A DNA stretch of 64,000 bases from Paenibacillus sp. DMB20 (GCF_000987955.1 NZ_LAZU01000025.1:372001-436000), one strand, 5' to 3'; positions 53,911 to 63,065 are shown, counted from the stretch's first letter. Notes: generated by a model not told the origin, from the sequence alone. Numbers and translations: made by a program.

Positions 53911-55302
53911 ATGAACGTTAAAAAACATTGGCATAAACTGAGCCGCTGGGCAACCGCAGGTGCGCTGAGCTTGACGATGGTGGCAGGAAGCGTTCTTCCC
54001 GCTAACGCCGCATCGCCAGCCCCGGAAGCCCCGGTCCCCACGCTCAGCCCCTGGTCCGTAAAGACCCTGCATGAGGGCGAGAAATACGGGATTTACCCGC
54101 TGAACTGGTATTACGGCGGAAGTTTTCAAAAGCCGATAACAGCCGATAATTTTAAATCTTTAATGAATGCAACGGCGAAAAAGCTGGATATGCTCGGGTT
54201 TAAGAAAAAAGAGGTTTCCCTTTCTTTCCCGGCTGGCCAAACCATCACGAGAGAAACCGTAATCACTTCCTTACATAAGCTTTTATCGAATTACGAACTG
54301 CCGGAAACGTATGGACTGGCTTCGGATTCACCGGTAGACTTCATGAAGAATAACGGTGTCGTTCAAGGCACGAAGGCCGGACTTCAACTGGATCAGCCTT
54401 GTACGGCCGAGCAGGCAGCCGTAATGGCGAGCAGACTGGTTGAATTCGCATACGATACGGCAGGTAAAGGGGCCGAAGGTCTCATGTGGAAAGTAACCAA
54501 CGGCAATAACACGTTGTATTTGCTGGGCTCCATTCATTTGGGGAATACCGACATGTACCCGATGCATAAGAGCATCCGTGAAGCCTTTGAAGCGTCGGAA
54601 GACCTGTGGGTCGAAGTGGACATCGTAAACGGAGATATGAGTTATTTTACGGAGAAAATGGCTTACAGCGACGGAACAAAGGTGAAAGATCATGTATCCG
54701 CGGGTACGTACGAAAAGCTGCAAAAGGTGCTTAAAAAGCTGCAATTGCCGGCCGAAACCTTTGACGGCTATAAGCCGTTTGCCATCTCCAGCACGCTGTC
54801 GACGTTCAGCGTTCTCGACAATCCGGCGGAAACCGAGCTTGCGTCCGTTACCGGCATCGACCGTTACTTCCTCGGTAAAGCCCTGCTGTCGGGTAAGCCG
54901 ATCCATGAGCTGGAAGGCATTAAGCTGCAGGCGGATCTGTTTGCGAACGTGCCTGCGGAGGAACAGGAGAAGGAATTAAACGTAATGCTTGATAGCTTGC
55001 TGTCCGATCAAGGGCAGGGCGATGCCGCAGAGCAGCTGAAGGCAATGCAGCAGGCCTGGGTTAAAGGCGATGCGGAAGGCTTGACCCAAAGCTTGACGGA
55101 CTCCGAATTGACGCAAAGCGAAGCCAACCGGCGCTTGTTCGGGGAGCGGGACAAAAACATGGCCAAGAAGTTGGTTGAATTGCTGGAGCGGAAAGGGGAG
55201 CACACCTCTTTTGTTGTGGTAGGCGCGGGTCACTACGTGATCAAAGGCATGGTTGTCGACCTGCTGAAAGAAAAAGGCTACAACGTAGCATTTATGCAAT
55301 AA
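53911..55302 (+). CDS. Secreted TraB/GumN (TIKI-like) family protein
   Basis: A 463-aa protein with a signal peptide of about 34 residues (ALSLTMVAGSVLPANAASP). Residues about 45-185 look like a degenerate SLH-type segment (WSVKTLHEGEKYGIYPLNWY; ITRETVITSLHKLLSNYELP; TAEQAAVMASRLVEFAYD). Residues about 190-463 are the TraB/GumN domain: MWKVTNGNNTLYLLGSIHLG (G-x-I-H motif), EASEDLWVEVDIV with the acidic pair, and HTSFVVVGAGHYVIKGMVVD (second G-x-x-H). Eukaryotic TIKI relatives are membrane metalloproteases; bacterial substrates are unknown. The fold is related to the erythromycin-esterase family seen at 12.9 kb. GAGAGGAG precedes the ATG. Confidence 0.86.
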   Translation: MNVKKHWHKLSRWATAGALSLTMVAGSVLPANAASPAPEAPVPTLSPWSVKTLHEGEKYGIYPLNWYYGGSFQKPITADNFKSLMNATAKKLDMLGFKKKEVSLSFPAGQTITRETVITSLHKLLSNYELPETYGLASDSPVDFMKNNGVVQGTKAGLQLDQPCTAEQAAVMASRLVEFAYDTAGKGAEGLMWKVTNGNNTLYLLGSIHLGNTDMYPMHKSIREAFEASEDLWVEVDIVNGDMSYFTEKMAYSDGTKVKDHVSAGTYEKLQKVLKKLQLPAETFDGYKPFAISSTLSTFSVLDNPAETELASVTGIDRYFLGKALLSGKPIHELEGIKLQADLFANVPAEEQEKELNVMLDSLLSDQGQGDAAEQLKAMQQAWVKGDAEGLTQSLTDSELTQSEANRRLFGERDKNMAKKLVELLERKGEHTSFVVVGAGHYVIKGMVVDLLKEKGYNVAFMQ

Positions 55303-55331
55303 GTTTACGCGATTTAACAATGAAATCCCGG

Positions 55332-55368
55332 AAAGCCCAACCTCTCGGCAGGTTGGGCTTTTTCTTTG
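55332..55368 (+). terminator. Terminator of the TraB/GumN gene
   Basis: AAAGCCCAACCT pairs with AGGTTGGGCTTT around a 6-nt loop and runs into TTTCTTT. The following bases to 55655 are AT-rich and contain the promoter region of the next gene; I see no gene there. Confidence 0.88.
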
Positions 55369-55655
55369 CCCGTTTCCATATCATGATGAAAACCCATGAT
55401 AACCATAAAGTATATGTAATTGATGCGTTTTTGGGGGACTTCTATATTCAATCATGAATTAATTATCGCTTTTCACCGTAGCATTATAAGGTAAATCATA
55501 AGAAACAACTAATGTTTAGGCATCTTTGAATCCGTAAATCGAAAAATAAGTGCAATTTTCTACGAATGTCGTTTTGAAAAGGAAAAACGCTGGTATTGTC
55601 GAATAAACAAGGGGGTTGAAAAATATTCCAAAAGAGTAGAGAGGGGTTATGAGGG

Positions 55656-57614
55656 TTGAGAAAGACGTTGTATATCGTCTTGATCGGTTTCCTGCTCGGT
55701 TTCGGATCGGCCGGACTGACAGCGGGGCAGGCTTCCGCCGCGGATGCTGCGCCGCAGATTAAGGACATTCTCGGAGAGAAAACATTATTAATGGAAGACG
55801 GTTCCATGTGGTCGATGATTAACGGCAACCGGGTCATTCGAACTCCGGGAAATGTAGAGGCGGTCAACGGTACGGAGCTCGAAGGCATGGGCGTGACTCA
55901 AGATGGAAAGCTGATTCAATGGGACATAGCCAATGCTCCGCACGTGGTGAAGGACCAGACCGGAGTCAAGCAAGCCGCAGGCGAATATTGGCTTAAGATG
56001 GACGGAACGGTATGGAGCATTGGAGGAAAAGTCAAGAAGCTTGAAGGCATCAAGCTAATCGGTTACGGGGACCGGGATTTTGCGGCTTTAAGCCATAACG
56101 GCGATGTGCTGATCCGGGATTCTTACGCGCAGGAAACCTATAAAAAGCTTGGCACCATTCCGGATGCGGCCTCCGTAAAGGACATATCCGTATTCGACAG
56201 CCGTGTCGCGCTGTTGTATGACAGCGGAAAGGTGGTTATCTACGAAACGTTCAATTTCGATGATAACGGCAAAATCATTCCGGTTGCGGTCGCAGAGGAT
56301 GCCGTTCATATCGCTTATGGCACGGGAGACCCGACGCCTCGATTGCTGGTCACCCGCAAGGACGGGACGGTCTGGACGACAGGCAACTACCAGGATCGCT
56401 TTAAGCTGGCCAAGCAGGTGCCGGGACTGAGCGATATCGTGAGAACAGCGGTCAAAGAGGAGAGCCATGATCAATTTTATGCCCAAAAAAGCAGCGGCAG
56501 CTGGGTCATGTTCGACGATGGGGATATCAAGCCTGTCGATGTGCCAGCCATAAAAAAATTGGACGTTTCGTTATCCGACGCGAAGCCGTTCGTGGGTGAC
56601 CAGCTGAAAATCGATATCCAGGAAACCTACACGAACGGAGCGAAAATCAAAGTTCCGGCAAGCGAGGCAAGCATTGAGATTCAAAAGCCGCATTTGCTTC
56701 AATTGCAATCGAAGGGAACGGTTAAAGTTCTCGGCGTAGGCGAGACCAAAGTTACCGTAACCTCGGGCGGCATATCAAAAGACTTGACGGTATCCGCAAG
56801 CCTGCGTCATAACCTGAAATACTCGAAACAGGCTCAAGGCATCGTGTTCGTCCCTGCCAAACCGGTATTTCAAGCATTGGGCGGCACCGTTTCCCCGTCA
56901 GGCGGGGGATTGGACGTAAAGCTCGGCGACACGTCGCTGTGGTTCAAAGCGGGCACGGCCCAAGCCACCCTGAACGGAAATAAAATCCGTTTAAAAGCGG
57001 TCCCCATGAACGATAAAGAGGGGACTCTCATACCGGTCTCGCTGCTGTCCGACGCGCTGGGGGCGCAAGCCCGATGGGACGGCAAGTGGAAGCAGGCCGA
57101 AATTTCTTTCGGTGAGGCACGTTTGACCGTTGTATCCGCCGAGACGGCATCGCTAATCAAGAAGGCAGCCCAGGGCAGTTTGGCCAAATTTATCGGCAGA
57201 ACGTATTGGATCAACGATTTCCAAGGATGGGAACGCTTCTCGAAAGTAACGGTGACCGACATTCTGCCGGATGATACGGGATCTTTTGTCATCGTATTCA
57301 GATCGGCAGCAGGCAAAACGCTGAAGAGCTATTCCATGTCTTCTTCCAACGTATCGCAGCTGTTTGCAGACGAGTCCTCCTTCTATAAGTTCGATCCGTA
57401 CAAGAAATATAAGTGGTCCTCATCCACATGGAAGAAGATCAAAGCCGGACAAGTATCTCTCGGCATGACGAAGGCACAAGTCCAAATGTCATGGGGATCT
57501 CCGGGAAGCAAGAGCCTTACCGCCGTCAACGGCCACACGATTGAAACCTGGGTATACGGAAACTTTGACACGATCTCTTTCGTCAACGGCAAGGTGTTTC
57601 TGATCTATGCCTAA
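55656..57614 (+). CDS. Exported protein with RCC1-like N-half and copper-amine-oxidase-like stalk domain
   Basis: A 652-aa secreted protein. Signal peptide (1-28, IVLIGFLLGFGSAGLTAGQA). Residues about 30-300 contain beta-propeller-type repeats with alternating DG-x-[VL]-W motifs (MEDGSMWSMINGNRVI; KMDGTVWSIGGKVKKL; RKDGTVWTTGNYQDRF), like RCC1 repeats. An Ig-like part (about 300-385) follows. A Cu_amine_oxidN1 stalk domain (about 390-490) has GIVFVPAKPVFQALGGTVSP and LIPVSLLSDALGAQARWDG. The end (about 605-650, VSLGMTKAQVQMSWGSP) resembles a SmpA/OmlA-type segment. It is probably a cell-surface structural or binding protein. The start is TTG 55656, nine bases after GAGAGGGG. Confidence 0.82.
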   Translation: MRKTLYIVLIGFLLGFGSAGLTAGQASAADAAPQIKDILGEKTLLMEDGSMWSMINGNRVIRTPGNVEAVNGTELEGMGVTQDGKLIQWDIANAPHVVKDQTGVKQAAGEYWLKMDGTVWSIGGKVKKLEGIKLIGYGDRDFAALSHNGDVLIRDSYAQETYKKLGTIPDAASVKDISVFDSRVALLYDSGKVVIYETFNFDDNGKIIPVAVAEDAVHIAYGTGDPTPRLLVTRKDGTVWTTGNYQDRFKLAKQVPGLSDIVRTAVKEESHDQFYAQKSSGSWVMFDDGDIKPVDVPAIKKLDVSLSDAKPFVGDQLKIDIQETYTNGAKIKVPASEASIEIQKPHLLQLQSKGTVKVLGVGETKVTVTSGGISKDLTVSASLRHNLKYSKQAQGIVFVPAKPVFQALGGTVSPSGGGLDVKLGDTSLWFKAGTAQATLNGNKIRLKAVPMNDKEGTLIPVSLLSDALGAQARWDGKWKQAEISFGEARLTVVSAETASLIKKAAQGSLAKFIGRTYWINDFQGWERFSKVTVTDILPDDTGSFVIVFRSAAGKTLKSYSMSSSNVSQLFADESSFYKFDPYKKYKWSSSTWKKIKAGQVSLGMTKAQVQMSWGSPGSKSLTAVNGHTIETWVYGNFDTISFVNGKVFLIYA

Positions 57615-57675
57615 TCAGCTTCTGCATGGAAAAGAGGATGCGCCTGCCTTTTATGGCAAGGGGCATCCCTTTTCG

Positions 57676-58725
57676 TTAACCTGGCCGATTCATGTTTCCT
57701 TTAAAGTATTTGCGGTACAGCGCAGGCGTGATTTCCTCGAATTTCTTGAAGGTTTTTATGAAATAACCGGGTTCGTTGAAGCCGAGCTCGTCGCTGATCT
57801 GGGAAACCGGCATGTCGGTAACCTCCAACAGCTGTTTGGCCCAGGTAATCTTGAGGCGCGCCAGATAGGCGGAGAAAGTCTCACCCGTCTCCTTGGCAAA
57901 CAGCCTGCTGAAATAGCTGGGGCTGATATGGCATAGTTCAGCCATATGCTTGAGCGACATATTCTCGCTTTTGTTCCGGTAAATGTAGTCGAAGGCGGGT
58001 TTTAGCACCGAGTTGGAACAAATGTCCGGATCGTACGGAGTATTTTTCAAATAGGCGTCGGCAATCGCATTGGTCATTTCCTTTTTGATCGTTTCTATGT
58101 TTTTTATGGAATACCCCGGCAGAATGGTAGAGATGTTCAGGGCTTCTTGATTGCCGGAAGCCTTCTCGAACATTTCGACAAGCAGATTTTTATTAAGGGC
58201 CTCCTCGACGATGTAGTTGCACAGGAGAAACAGCATATTGGATATTTTGACGACTTCTTCATAAGTCATCGTGGGGATCTCGTCGTAATATTGATTCAAT
58301 TTGTCCCGCTTCCGATGATGCAGCGATTCGTTCTTCGATGCTAAAATTTGCTCCAGGTCGCCCGCATTTTCGGGGTCCGCGAGCTTGACCTGTCCGGCCA
58401 TGACGGCCCCGATGTATTTATCGTCGATGGTGATGGGAATGGCAATGTCAACGATGTTAAAATGGCAAAGATATACGTAAGGCGCATTTAAGCGGACGGC
58501 TTCCAGGCCGCCGCGGGAATCGCATTTCTGGCAGTAAGGGAGCAGTTCCGGATCCTTGCGCACATTCTGGCAAAAGGCCTGGCAGCTGCTGTGGGTGGTT
58601 ACGGGGTTTCCCTTGTAATCGACCGTCAGGATCGCCAGCTTGGTAACGGCGGCCAAGGAATCTTGAAGACGTTTCCACTTCTTTAGGTCCAGGATTTTAT
58701 TTATTCGCAAGTATTCTTGTATCAA
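57676..58725 (-). CDS. AraC family regulator with PocR sensory domain
   Basis: A 349-aa regulator. Residues about 8-165 form a PocR domain with its cysteine cluster (SSCQAFCQNV; LLPYCQKCDSRGGLEA) and PYVYLCHFNIVDIAIPITID, then YIGAVMAGQV. Residues about 250-345 form an AraC double HTH (SLKHMAELCHISPSYFSRLF; VSQISDELGFNEPGYFIKTF). PocR domains bind small diols such as 1,3-propanediol or glycerol derivatives. The gene is divergent from glycerol dehydrogenase and dihydroxyacetone kinase genes, which it probably activates. The frame extends to 58791, but GGGGTGATCAAA before TTG 58725 supports that start. Confidence 0.9.
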   Translation of the reverse strand: MIQEYLRINKILDLKKWKRLQDSLAAVTKLAILTVDYKGNPVTTHSSCQAFCQNVRKDPELLPYCQKCDSRGGLEAVRLNAPYVYLCHFNIVDIAIPITIDDKYIGAVMAGQVKLADPENAGDLEQILASKNESLHHRKRDKLNQYYDEIPTMTYEEVVKISNMLFLLCNYIVEEALNKNLLVEMFEKASGNQEALNISTILPGYSIKNIETIKKEMTNAIADAYLKNTPYDPDICSNSVLKPAFDYIYRNKSENMSLKHMAELCHISPSYFSRLFAKETGETFSAYLARLKITWAKQLLEVTDMPVSQISDELGFNEPGYFIKTFKKFEEITPALYRKYFKGNMNRPG

Positions 58726-58840
58726 TTTGATCACCCCAATGACAATATGATACCATTCGGAAAGAAAAGTGCAAATAATTACGATTGGCAATTATAGTTT
58801 TTAGCTATGATATTCCACTAACAAGACTTAAAGCCTTCGG

Positions 58841-58846
58841 TATAAT
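58841..58846 (+). promoter_or_regulatory. -10 box of the glycerol/dihydroxyacetone operon
   Basis: A perfect TATAAT lies 45 bases before the glycerol dehydrogenase start, without a recognisable -35 hexamer at 16-18 bases. A strong -10 with a missing -35 fits activation by the divergent AraC-type regulator. Confidence 0.5.
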
Positions 58847-58891
58847 CTAGTTGATTAAGTATTTAAAACTTTTGATAAAACGGAGGAGATA

Positions 58892-60035
58892 ATGATGAGA
58901 AAGGCATTTATCAGTCCGACCAAATACGTGCAAGGCGAAGACGAATTGCTGAATTTGGGCTATTTTGTCAAGTCCTTTGGTTCATCCGCGCTGTTGATCG
59001 CCCATCCGGACGATGTGAACCGAGTGAAGCATAAGCTGGATGCGACCGCAGAAAAGTTCGGAATCACTTTTGTTGAAAGCGGTTTTAAGGGAGAATGCTC
59101 CCGGGCGGAGGTAGCCCGTTTACAGGAAATCGCCAGAGAAAAAAAAATGCGTCTGCACCATCGGCCTCGGCGGAGGCAAAGCGATTGACGCGGCAAAATG
59201 CGTCGCGGAGGGAGAGGCGCTCATCATCTGTCCGACCATTGCGGCCACGGATGCGCCGACAAGCCACTCCGCCGTGCTGTATACGCCGGACGGTTCCTTT
59301 GATGATTATGCCTATTTCAAGCAGAGCCCGAGCGTGGTGCTGGTGGACACGACGGTGATTGCCCAAGCGCCCGTTCGCTTCCTCGTCGCGGGGATGGGGG
59401 ACGCCTTATCCACTTACTTTGAAGCCAGAGCGACGGCCAAGTCCTATTCCCGGGTCAATGCCAGTCTTCCGATGGGATCAAGAGAAGGCTTCTGCGCTCC
59501 TGCGGTCGGAACCCATGCGGCGCTGGCCATGGCAACCTTATGCTATGAAATGCTGCTGAAAGACGGTGCCAAAGCGAAAGCGTCCTGCGAGTGCAACATG
59601 GTGACCCAGGCGCTGGAAAATATCGTGGAAACGAATATTTTATTATCCGGACTCGGCTTTGAAAGCGCGGGCTTGGGCGGGGCGCATGCCATCCACGACG
59701 GTTTAACGATCCTGGAAGGAACCCATCATTATTACCATGGGGAAAAAGTCGCCTTCGGCACCATTGCCCAATTGGTGCTTGAGAATGCCCCTACGGAGGA
59801 ATTGAACCAGGTTCTTGATTTTTGCCTGGAGGTCGGGTTGCCGGTATGTTTGGCAGATATCGGAGTGGACACAATAAGCCATGAAGAGCTGATCAAGGTG
59901 GCCGAAAAAGCATGTATCCCGGAAGAATCGATTCATTCCATGCCGTTCCCGATTTCAGTAACGGAGGTGGCGGGCGCCATTGCGACGGCGGACAAAATCG
60001 GCAGAGATTACAAGGCGAGCCGGGAGGGAAGGTAA
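58892..60035 (+). pseudogene. gldA: Glycerol dehydrogenase, frame broken at an A9 tract
   Basis: The frame from 58892 gives a good N-terminus (RKAFISPTKYVQGEDELLNL) but fails after residue 84 at a run of nine A (59139-59147). Removing one A restores REKKCVCTIGLGGGKAIDAA, PTIAATDAPTSHSAVLYTPD, GMGDALSTYFEARATA (zinc Asp), GLGGAHAIHDG and YHGEKVAFGTIAQL (zinc His residues). The result is a normal glycerol dehydrogenase of about 380 aa, oxidising glycerol to dihydroxyacetone with NAD. The second part alone (from 59274) lacks the NAD site. The A9 run could permit polymerase slippage, phase variation or be an assembly error. The dihydroxyacetone kinase gene starts at the next base. Confidence 0.86.
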
Positions 60036-61799
60036 ATGAAAAAAATCATGAACCGGACGGAGAACATGGTCCTCGAAATGTGCAACGGCATCGCGATGGC
60101 CCATCCGGAGCTGGAATTTGTGAGGAAGTATAAAATCATCAAGAAAAAACATATCAACGAGAACAAGGTCAGCCTCATCAGCGGCGGAGGCAGCGGCCAT
60201 GAGCCTGCCCATGCGGGATATGTCGGCAAAGGCATGCTGGATGCGGCCGTATGCGGGGATATTTTCGCATCCCCTTCCCAAATCCAGGTGTATCAGGCGC
60301 TTAAAGCGACGGCCTCCCGTAAAGGCACCTTGATGATCATCAAGAACTACAGCGGAGATATGATGAATTTCAAGAATGCGGCCTTCCTGGCGGAAGAGGA
60401 TGGCTTGGAAGTGGATTATGTCCGTGTCGAGGACGACATTGCGGTTCAGGACAGCTTGTACACCGTTGGACGTCGGGGAGTTGCCGGAACGGTGCTGGTC
60501 CATAAAATCGCCGGGGCCGCGGCCGAAGAGGGACGCAGTTTGCAAGAGGTGAAAAAAGCCGCGGAAAAAGCGGCGGCGAGCGTACGAAGCATTGGCTTTG
60601 CGTTAACCTCATGTACGGTCCCGGCGAAGGGAACGCCGACCTTCGGGCTCGCCGAGGACGAGATGGAGTACGGCGTCGGCATTCACGGGGAGCCCGGAAT
60701 CCAGCGGGAGAAAGTGGTATCCGCCGATATTTTGGCACGGCGCATGGTGGAGGCGCTTTTGAAGGATTTGAAGATGGACGAAAGCGCTCCGGCAGAGATT
60801 GCATTGTTGATTAACGGCTTCGGGGCCACGCCGCTGCAGGAGCTGTATCTTTTGAACAACGCGGTAACCCGGGAACTGGCTAAGCGGACTCACATCAAGC
60901 TTTGCAAAATTTTTGTCGGGAACTTCATGACCAGCATCGATATGGCCGGCGCTTCCGTTTCTATCATGAAATTGGACGAGGAACTGAAGACGCTCTTGTT
61001 CAAGGACAGCGACACGCCCGCCTTCAAGGTTTCAGGGCCGGAAGAAAGCGTGGCTTATGTTGATGTGTCCGAAGAGGATGTCCCTGATGCCCAGGTTTCC
61101 TATGAAGCGGAAACCCCTGAGCAATATGCCGTCATTCGCGACAACCGGCTCTCGCTGGATAATATCGTGTATCTGGTAGACAAGATGAGCGAGGTTATTA
61201 TCAAGAATGAGGTTCCGTTCTGCGAGTTGGATGCCCATGCCGGCGACGGCGATTTCGGCATGAGCGTGGCCAAAGGGTTCAGGCAGCTGAAGCGGGAATG
61301 GAGCCATATCATGGCCGATCATAAGAGCGATATCGGTTCGTTTTTGGACGCCTGTTCCCTGGTGATTATGGAGCACTGCGGCGGTGCGTCCGGCCCGATC
61401 TGGGGCTCGGCGTTCCGGGCAGCGGCTAAGGAAGCGGGCGCGATTACGGAAGCAAGCGTATCGCAATTTGCGGGCATGATGCAGGCCGCGGTCAAGGGGA
61501 TACAGGCAACCGGCGAACGTTCCTTCGGACGGGGCGCCGTCGTCGGGGACAAAACTTTGATTGACGCGCTTGTGCCTTGCGCGGATTCGTGGTCGGAAAG
61601 CGCCCGGACAGGGGACGATTTCAAAACCGCGTTTGCCAAAGGCGCGGATGCCGCCACTGAGGGAGCAAGAAAGACGGAGCATATCGTGGCGCGGATGGGC
61701 CGCGCAGGAACCGTCGGCGACCGAAGCTTGGGGTATCCGGATGCCGGAGCCTACGCTTTGGGCGTCATTTTCAAGGAGCTTTCGGATCAAATGAAGTAA
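60036..61799 (+). CDS. Dihydroxyacetone kinase, fused DhaK-DhaL
   Basis: A 587-aa fusion. The DhaK part (1-330) has ISGGGSGHEPAHAGYVGKGM and MEYGVGIHGEPG with His217, which binds the substrate covalently as a hemiaminal. The DhaL part (about 385-587) has CELDAHAGDGDFGMSVAKGF with the ATP-metal aspartates and HCGGASGPIWGSAF, then GRAGTVGDRSLGYPDAGA. The fused K-L form uses ATP, as in Citrobacter, rather than the PTS-dependent K/L/M system; no DhaM is present. It phosphorylates dihydroxyacetone to DHAP. ATG 60036 directly abuts the glycerol dehydrogenase stop (TAAATG), after GGGAGGGAAGG. Confidence 0.95.
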   Translation: MKKIMNRTENMVLEMCNGIAMAHPELEFVRKYKIIKKKHINENKVSLISGGGSGHEPAHAGYVGKGMLDAAVCGDIFASPSQIQVYQALKATASRKGTLMIIKNYSGDMMNFKNAAFLAEEDGLEVDYVRVEDDIAVQDSLYTVGRRGVAGTVLVHKIAGAAAEEGRSLQEVKKAAEKAAASVRSIGFALTSCTVPAKGTPTFGLAEDEMEYGVGIHGEPGIQREKVVSADILARRMVEALLKDLKMDESAPAEIALLINGFGATPLQELYLLNNAVTRELAKRTHIKLCKIFVGNFMTSIDMAGASVSIMKLDEELKTLLFKDSDTPAFKVSGPEESVAYVDVSEEDVPDAQVSYEAETPEQYAVIRDNRLSLDNIVYLVDKMSEVIIKNEVPFCELDAHAGDGDFGMSVAKGFRQLKREWSHIMADHKSDIGSFLDACSLVIMEHCGGASGPIWGSAFRAAAKEAGAITEASVSQFAGMMQAAVKGIQATGERSFGRGAVVGDKTLIDALVPCADSWSESARTGDDFKTAFAKGADAATEGARKTEHIVARMGRAGTVGDRSLGYPDAGAYALGVIFKELSDQMK

Positions 61800-61840
61800 C
61801 GTTCGTGCGCGCGAACCCTGGTTCGCTGTGCTTAGACTTG

Positions 61841-61888
61841 AATAGAGGCTGTCCGTCAGCTTAAGCCGGCGGACAGCCTCTATTTTTT
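61841..61888. terminator. Strong bidirectional terminator
   Basis: A perfect 15-bp stem AATAGAGGCTGTCCG/CGGACAGCCTCTATT (61841-61855 with 61870-61884) is followed by T on the plus strand. It lies between the kinase and the convergent gene at 61910. Confidence 0.92.
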
Positions 61889-61909
61889 CAAACATTGAAT
61901 CCACTGAAG

Positions 61910-62254
61910 TTAATGGTTTCGCTCCATGTCCTCCACATAATTCTTCGCTTCCAGCAGGGTGATGTTCCTGGCTACCCTGAGTTCCTTAATGGCCTTGACC
62001 TTCTGGCCCGATGCAAGCAGCATGCGAAGCCGCTCTTCAAGTTCGGCGTCCAGACGGTCCACGGGCGGATCGGGCGATGGATCAACGGCAGGCGGTTTAC
62101 CGGATGTATAGGTAGGGGAGCTTTCGGGCCGTTGACGCATCCATTCCAGATCGGATTCCAGATCCCGGATTCTCCGCTGGAGACCGAAGATTTTCGTCCA
62201 TAAGAGCAGGGATAGAAGGAGTGCGGCTGACGCTATCATTTCCATGGTTTCCAT
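61910..62254 (-). CDS. Small membrane protein with ribosomal L7/L12-like C-terminal domain
   Basis: A 114-aa protein. An N-terminal membrane helix (about 4-22, MIASAALLLSLLLWTKIFGL) is followed by a short coiled coil (RRIRDLESDLEWMRQR) and a proline/serine-rich linker. A C-terminal module follows, SGQKVKAIKELRVARNITLL with EAKNYVEDME, which matches the L7/L12 C-terminal helix pattern (K-[IV]-x-V-I-K-x-[VL]-R-x(8)-L-x-E-A-K). It is not the ribosomal protein; such membrane-tethered copies are found in Bacillales with unknown function. ATG 62254 follows GGGGAGGTG; an upstream in-frame GTG/ATG is less supported. Confidence 0.8.
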   Translation of the reverse strand: METMEMIASAALLLSLLLWTKIFGLQRRIRDLESDLEWMRQRPESSPTYTSGKPPAVDPSPDPPVDRLDAELEERLRMLLASGQKVKAIKELRVARNITLLEAKNYVEDMERNH

Positions 62255-62384
62255 TTCAGATTCACCTCCCCGGTCGGGTACGAAGCTGTAAACATTAACC
62301 ATGATTATAACATATCCTGTAAGCGATGCCCTAAAAGGGAGCTCCCTATCTTACTTATGTCAAAGCGAAAAATGCGGAATGAAA

Positions 62385-63065
62385 TTATTTTTTGCTCTTT
62401 ACGGTAAAAGAATCTCCTGCTGGACCAGGCTGTAACGGAACGGAAACCACCCGGTTGTCCTGAACCATAATGATTCCCTGATCTCGAGTCAGCTTGGGGT
62501 TTTTGCAGTTAACGCGGCAGCGGGAAAAATGCACGGGGGTCAAGCGGGTTAACCGGGTAGTGGCTCCTCCGACTTCCGGAGCTTCCACGATCCATTCCAC
62601 GGAAGACTGGGGACCGTTGTAACGCTGAACGGTTTGAAAACACCAATTCCGGGTCAGGTTTTTAAGGCAGATCAACCATTTGCAGCGGGTGCGTTTGACA
62701 ATGACAGCGCTCATCCGATCACCCGGATGAACAGAGTGAGGGAGGATGGTCGCCACGGCGGGAAGTATTTCCCACCAGGCATAATAGTAAGGCGAGCCGT
62801 CCCTGAAATCGTGGCCGGTTCCCGTTTGAATGAGGCAGTCGTTCTGATAGCCGTCGATTCCAATCCAGATGGAAGAGTAAGCCGAATAGGAAGCAGGGCG
62901 GACATAGGGAACAGTCCATTCGCCCGATATCCGATGATAGGCTCCTTTTCTGCCGGGAATGGCGTATCCGCTCCAGTTGCTGGAGGCCGATCTGTGGCGC
63001 TGCTTTTTGCCGGACTTTTTGAACAAACAAGGCTGTTGAAGAATCATAGATTGATAGACTGTCAT
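62385..63065 (-). CDS. G1 family glutamic endopeptidase (eqolisin)
   Basis: A 226-aa protein. Residues about 30-200 show the G1 pattern: SSNWSGYAIPGRKGAYHRIS, then EWTVPYV, SSIWIGIDGYQNDCLIQTGT (catalytic glutamine region), YYYAWWEILPA, and SSVEWIVEAPEVGG with the catalytic glutamate. No classical signal peptide is visible; the short N-terminus is basic, so export or propeptide use is uncertain. Eqolisins were first described from fungi as acid peptidases, and bacterial forms are less studied. ATG 63065 follows AGGCGG; a GTG three codons upstream overlaps it. Confidence 0.84.
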   Translation of the reverse strand: MTVYQSMILQQPCLFKKSGKKQRHRSASSNWSGYAIPGRKGAYHRISGEWTVPYVRPASYSAYSSIWIGIDGYQNDCLIQTGTGHDFRDGSPYYYAWWEILPAVATILPHSVHPGDRMSAVIVKRTRCKWLICLKNLTRNWCFQTVQRYNGPQSSVEWIVEAPEVGGATTRLTRLTPVHFSRCRVNCKNPKLTRDQGIIMVQDNRVVSVPLQPGPAGDSFTVKSKK

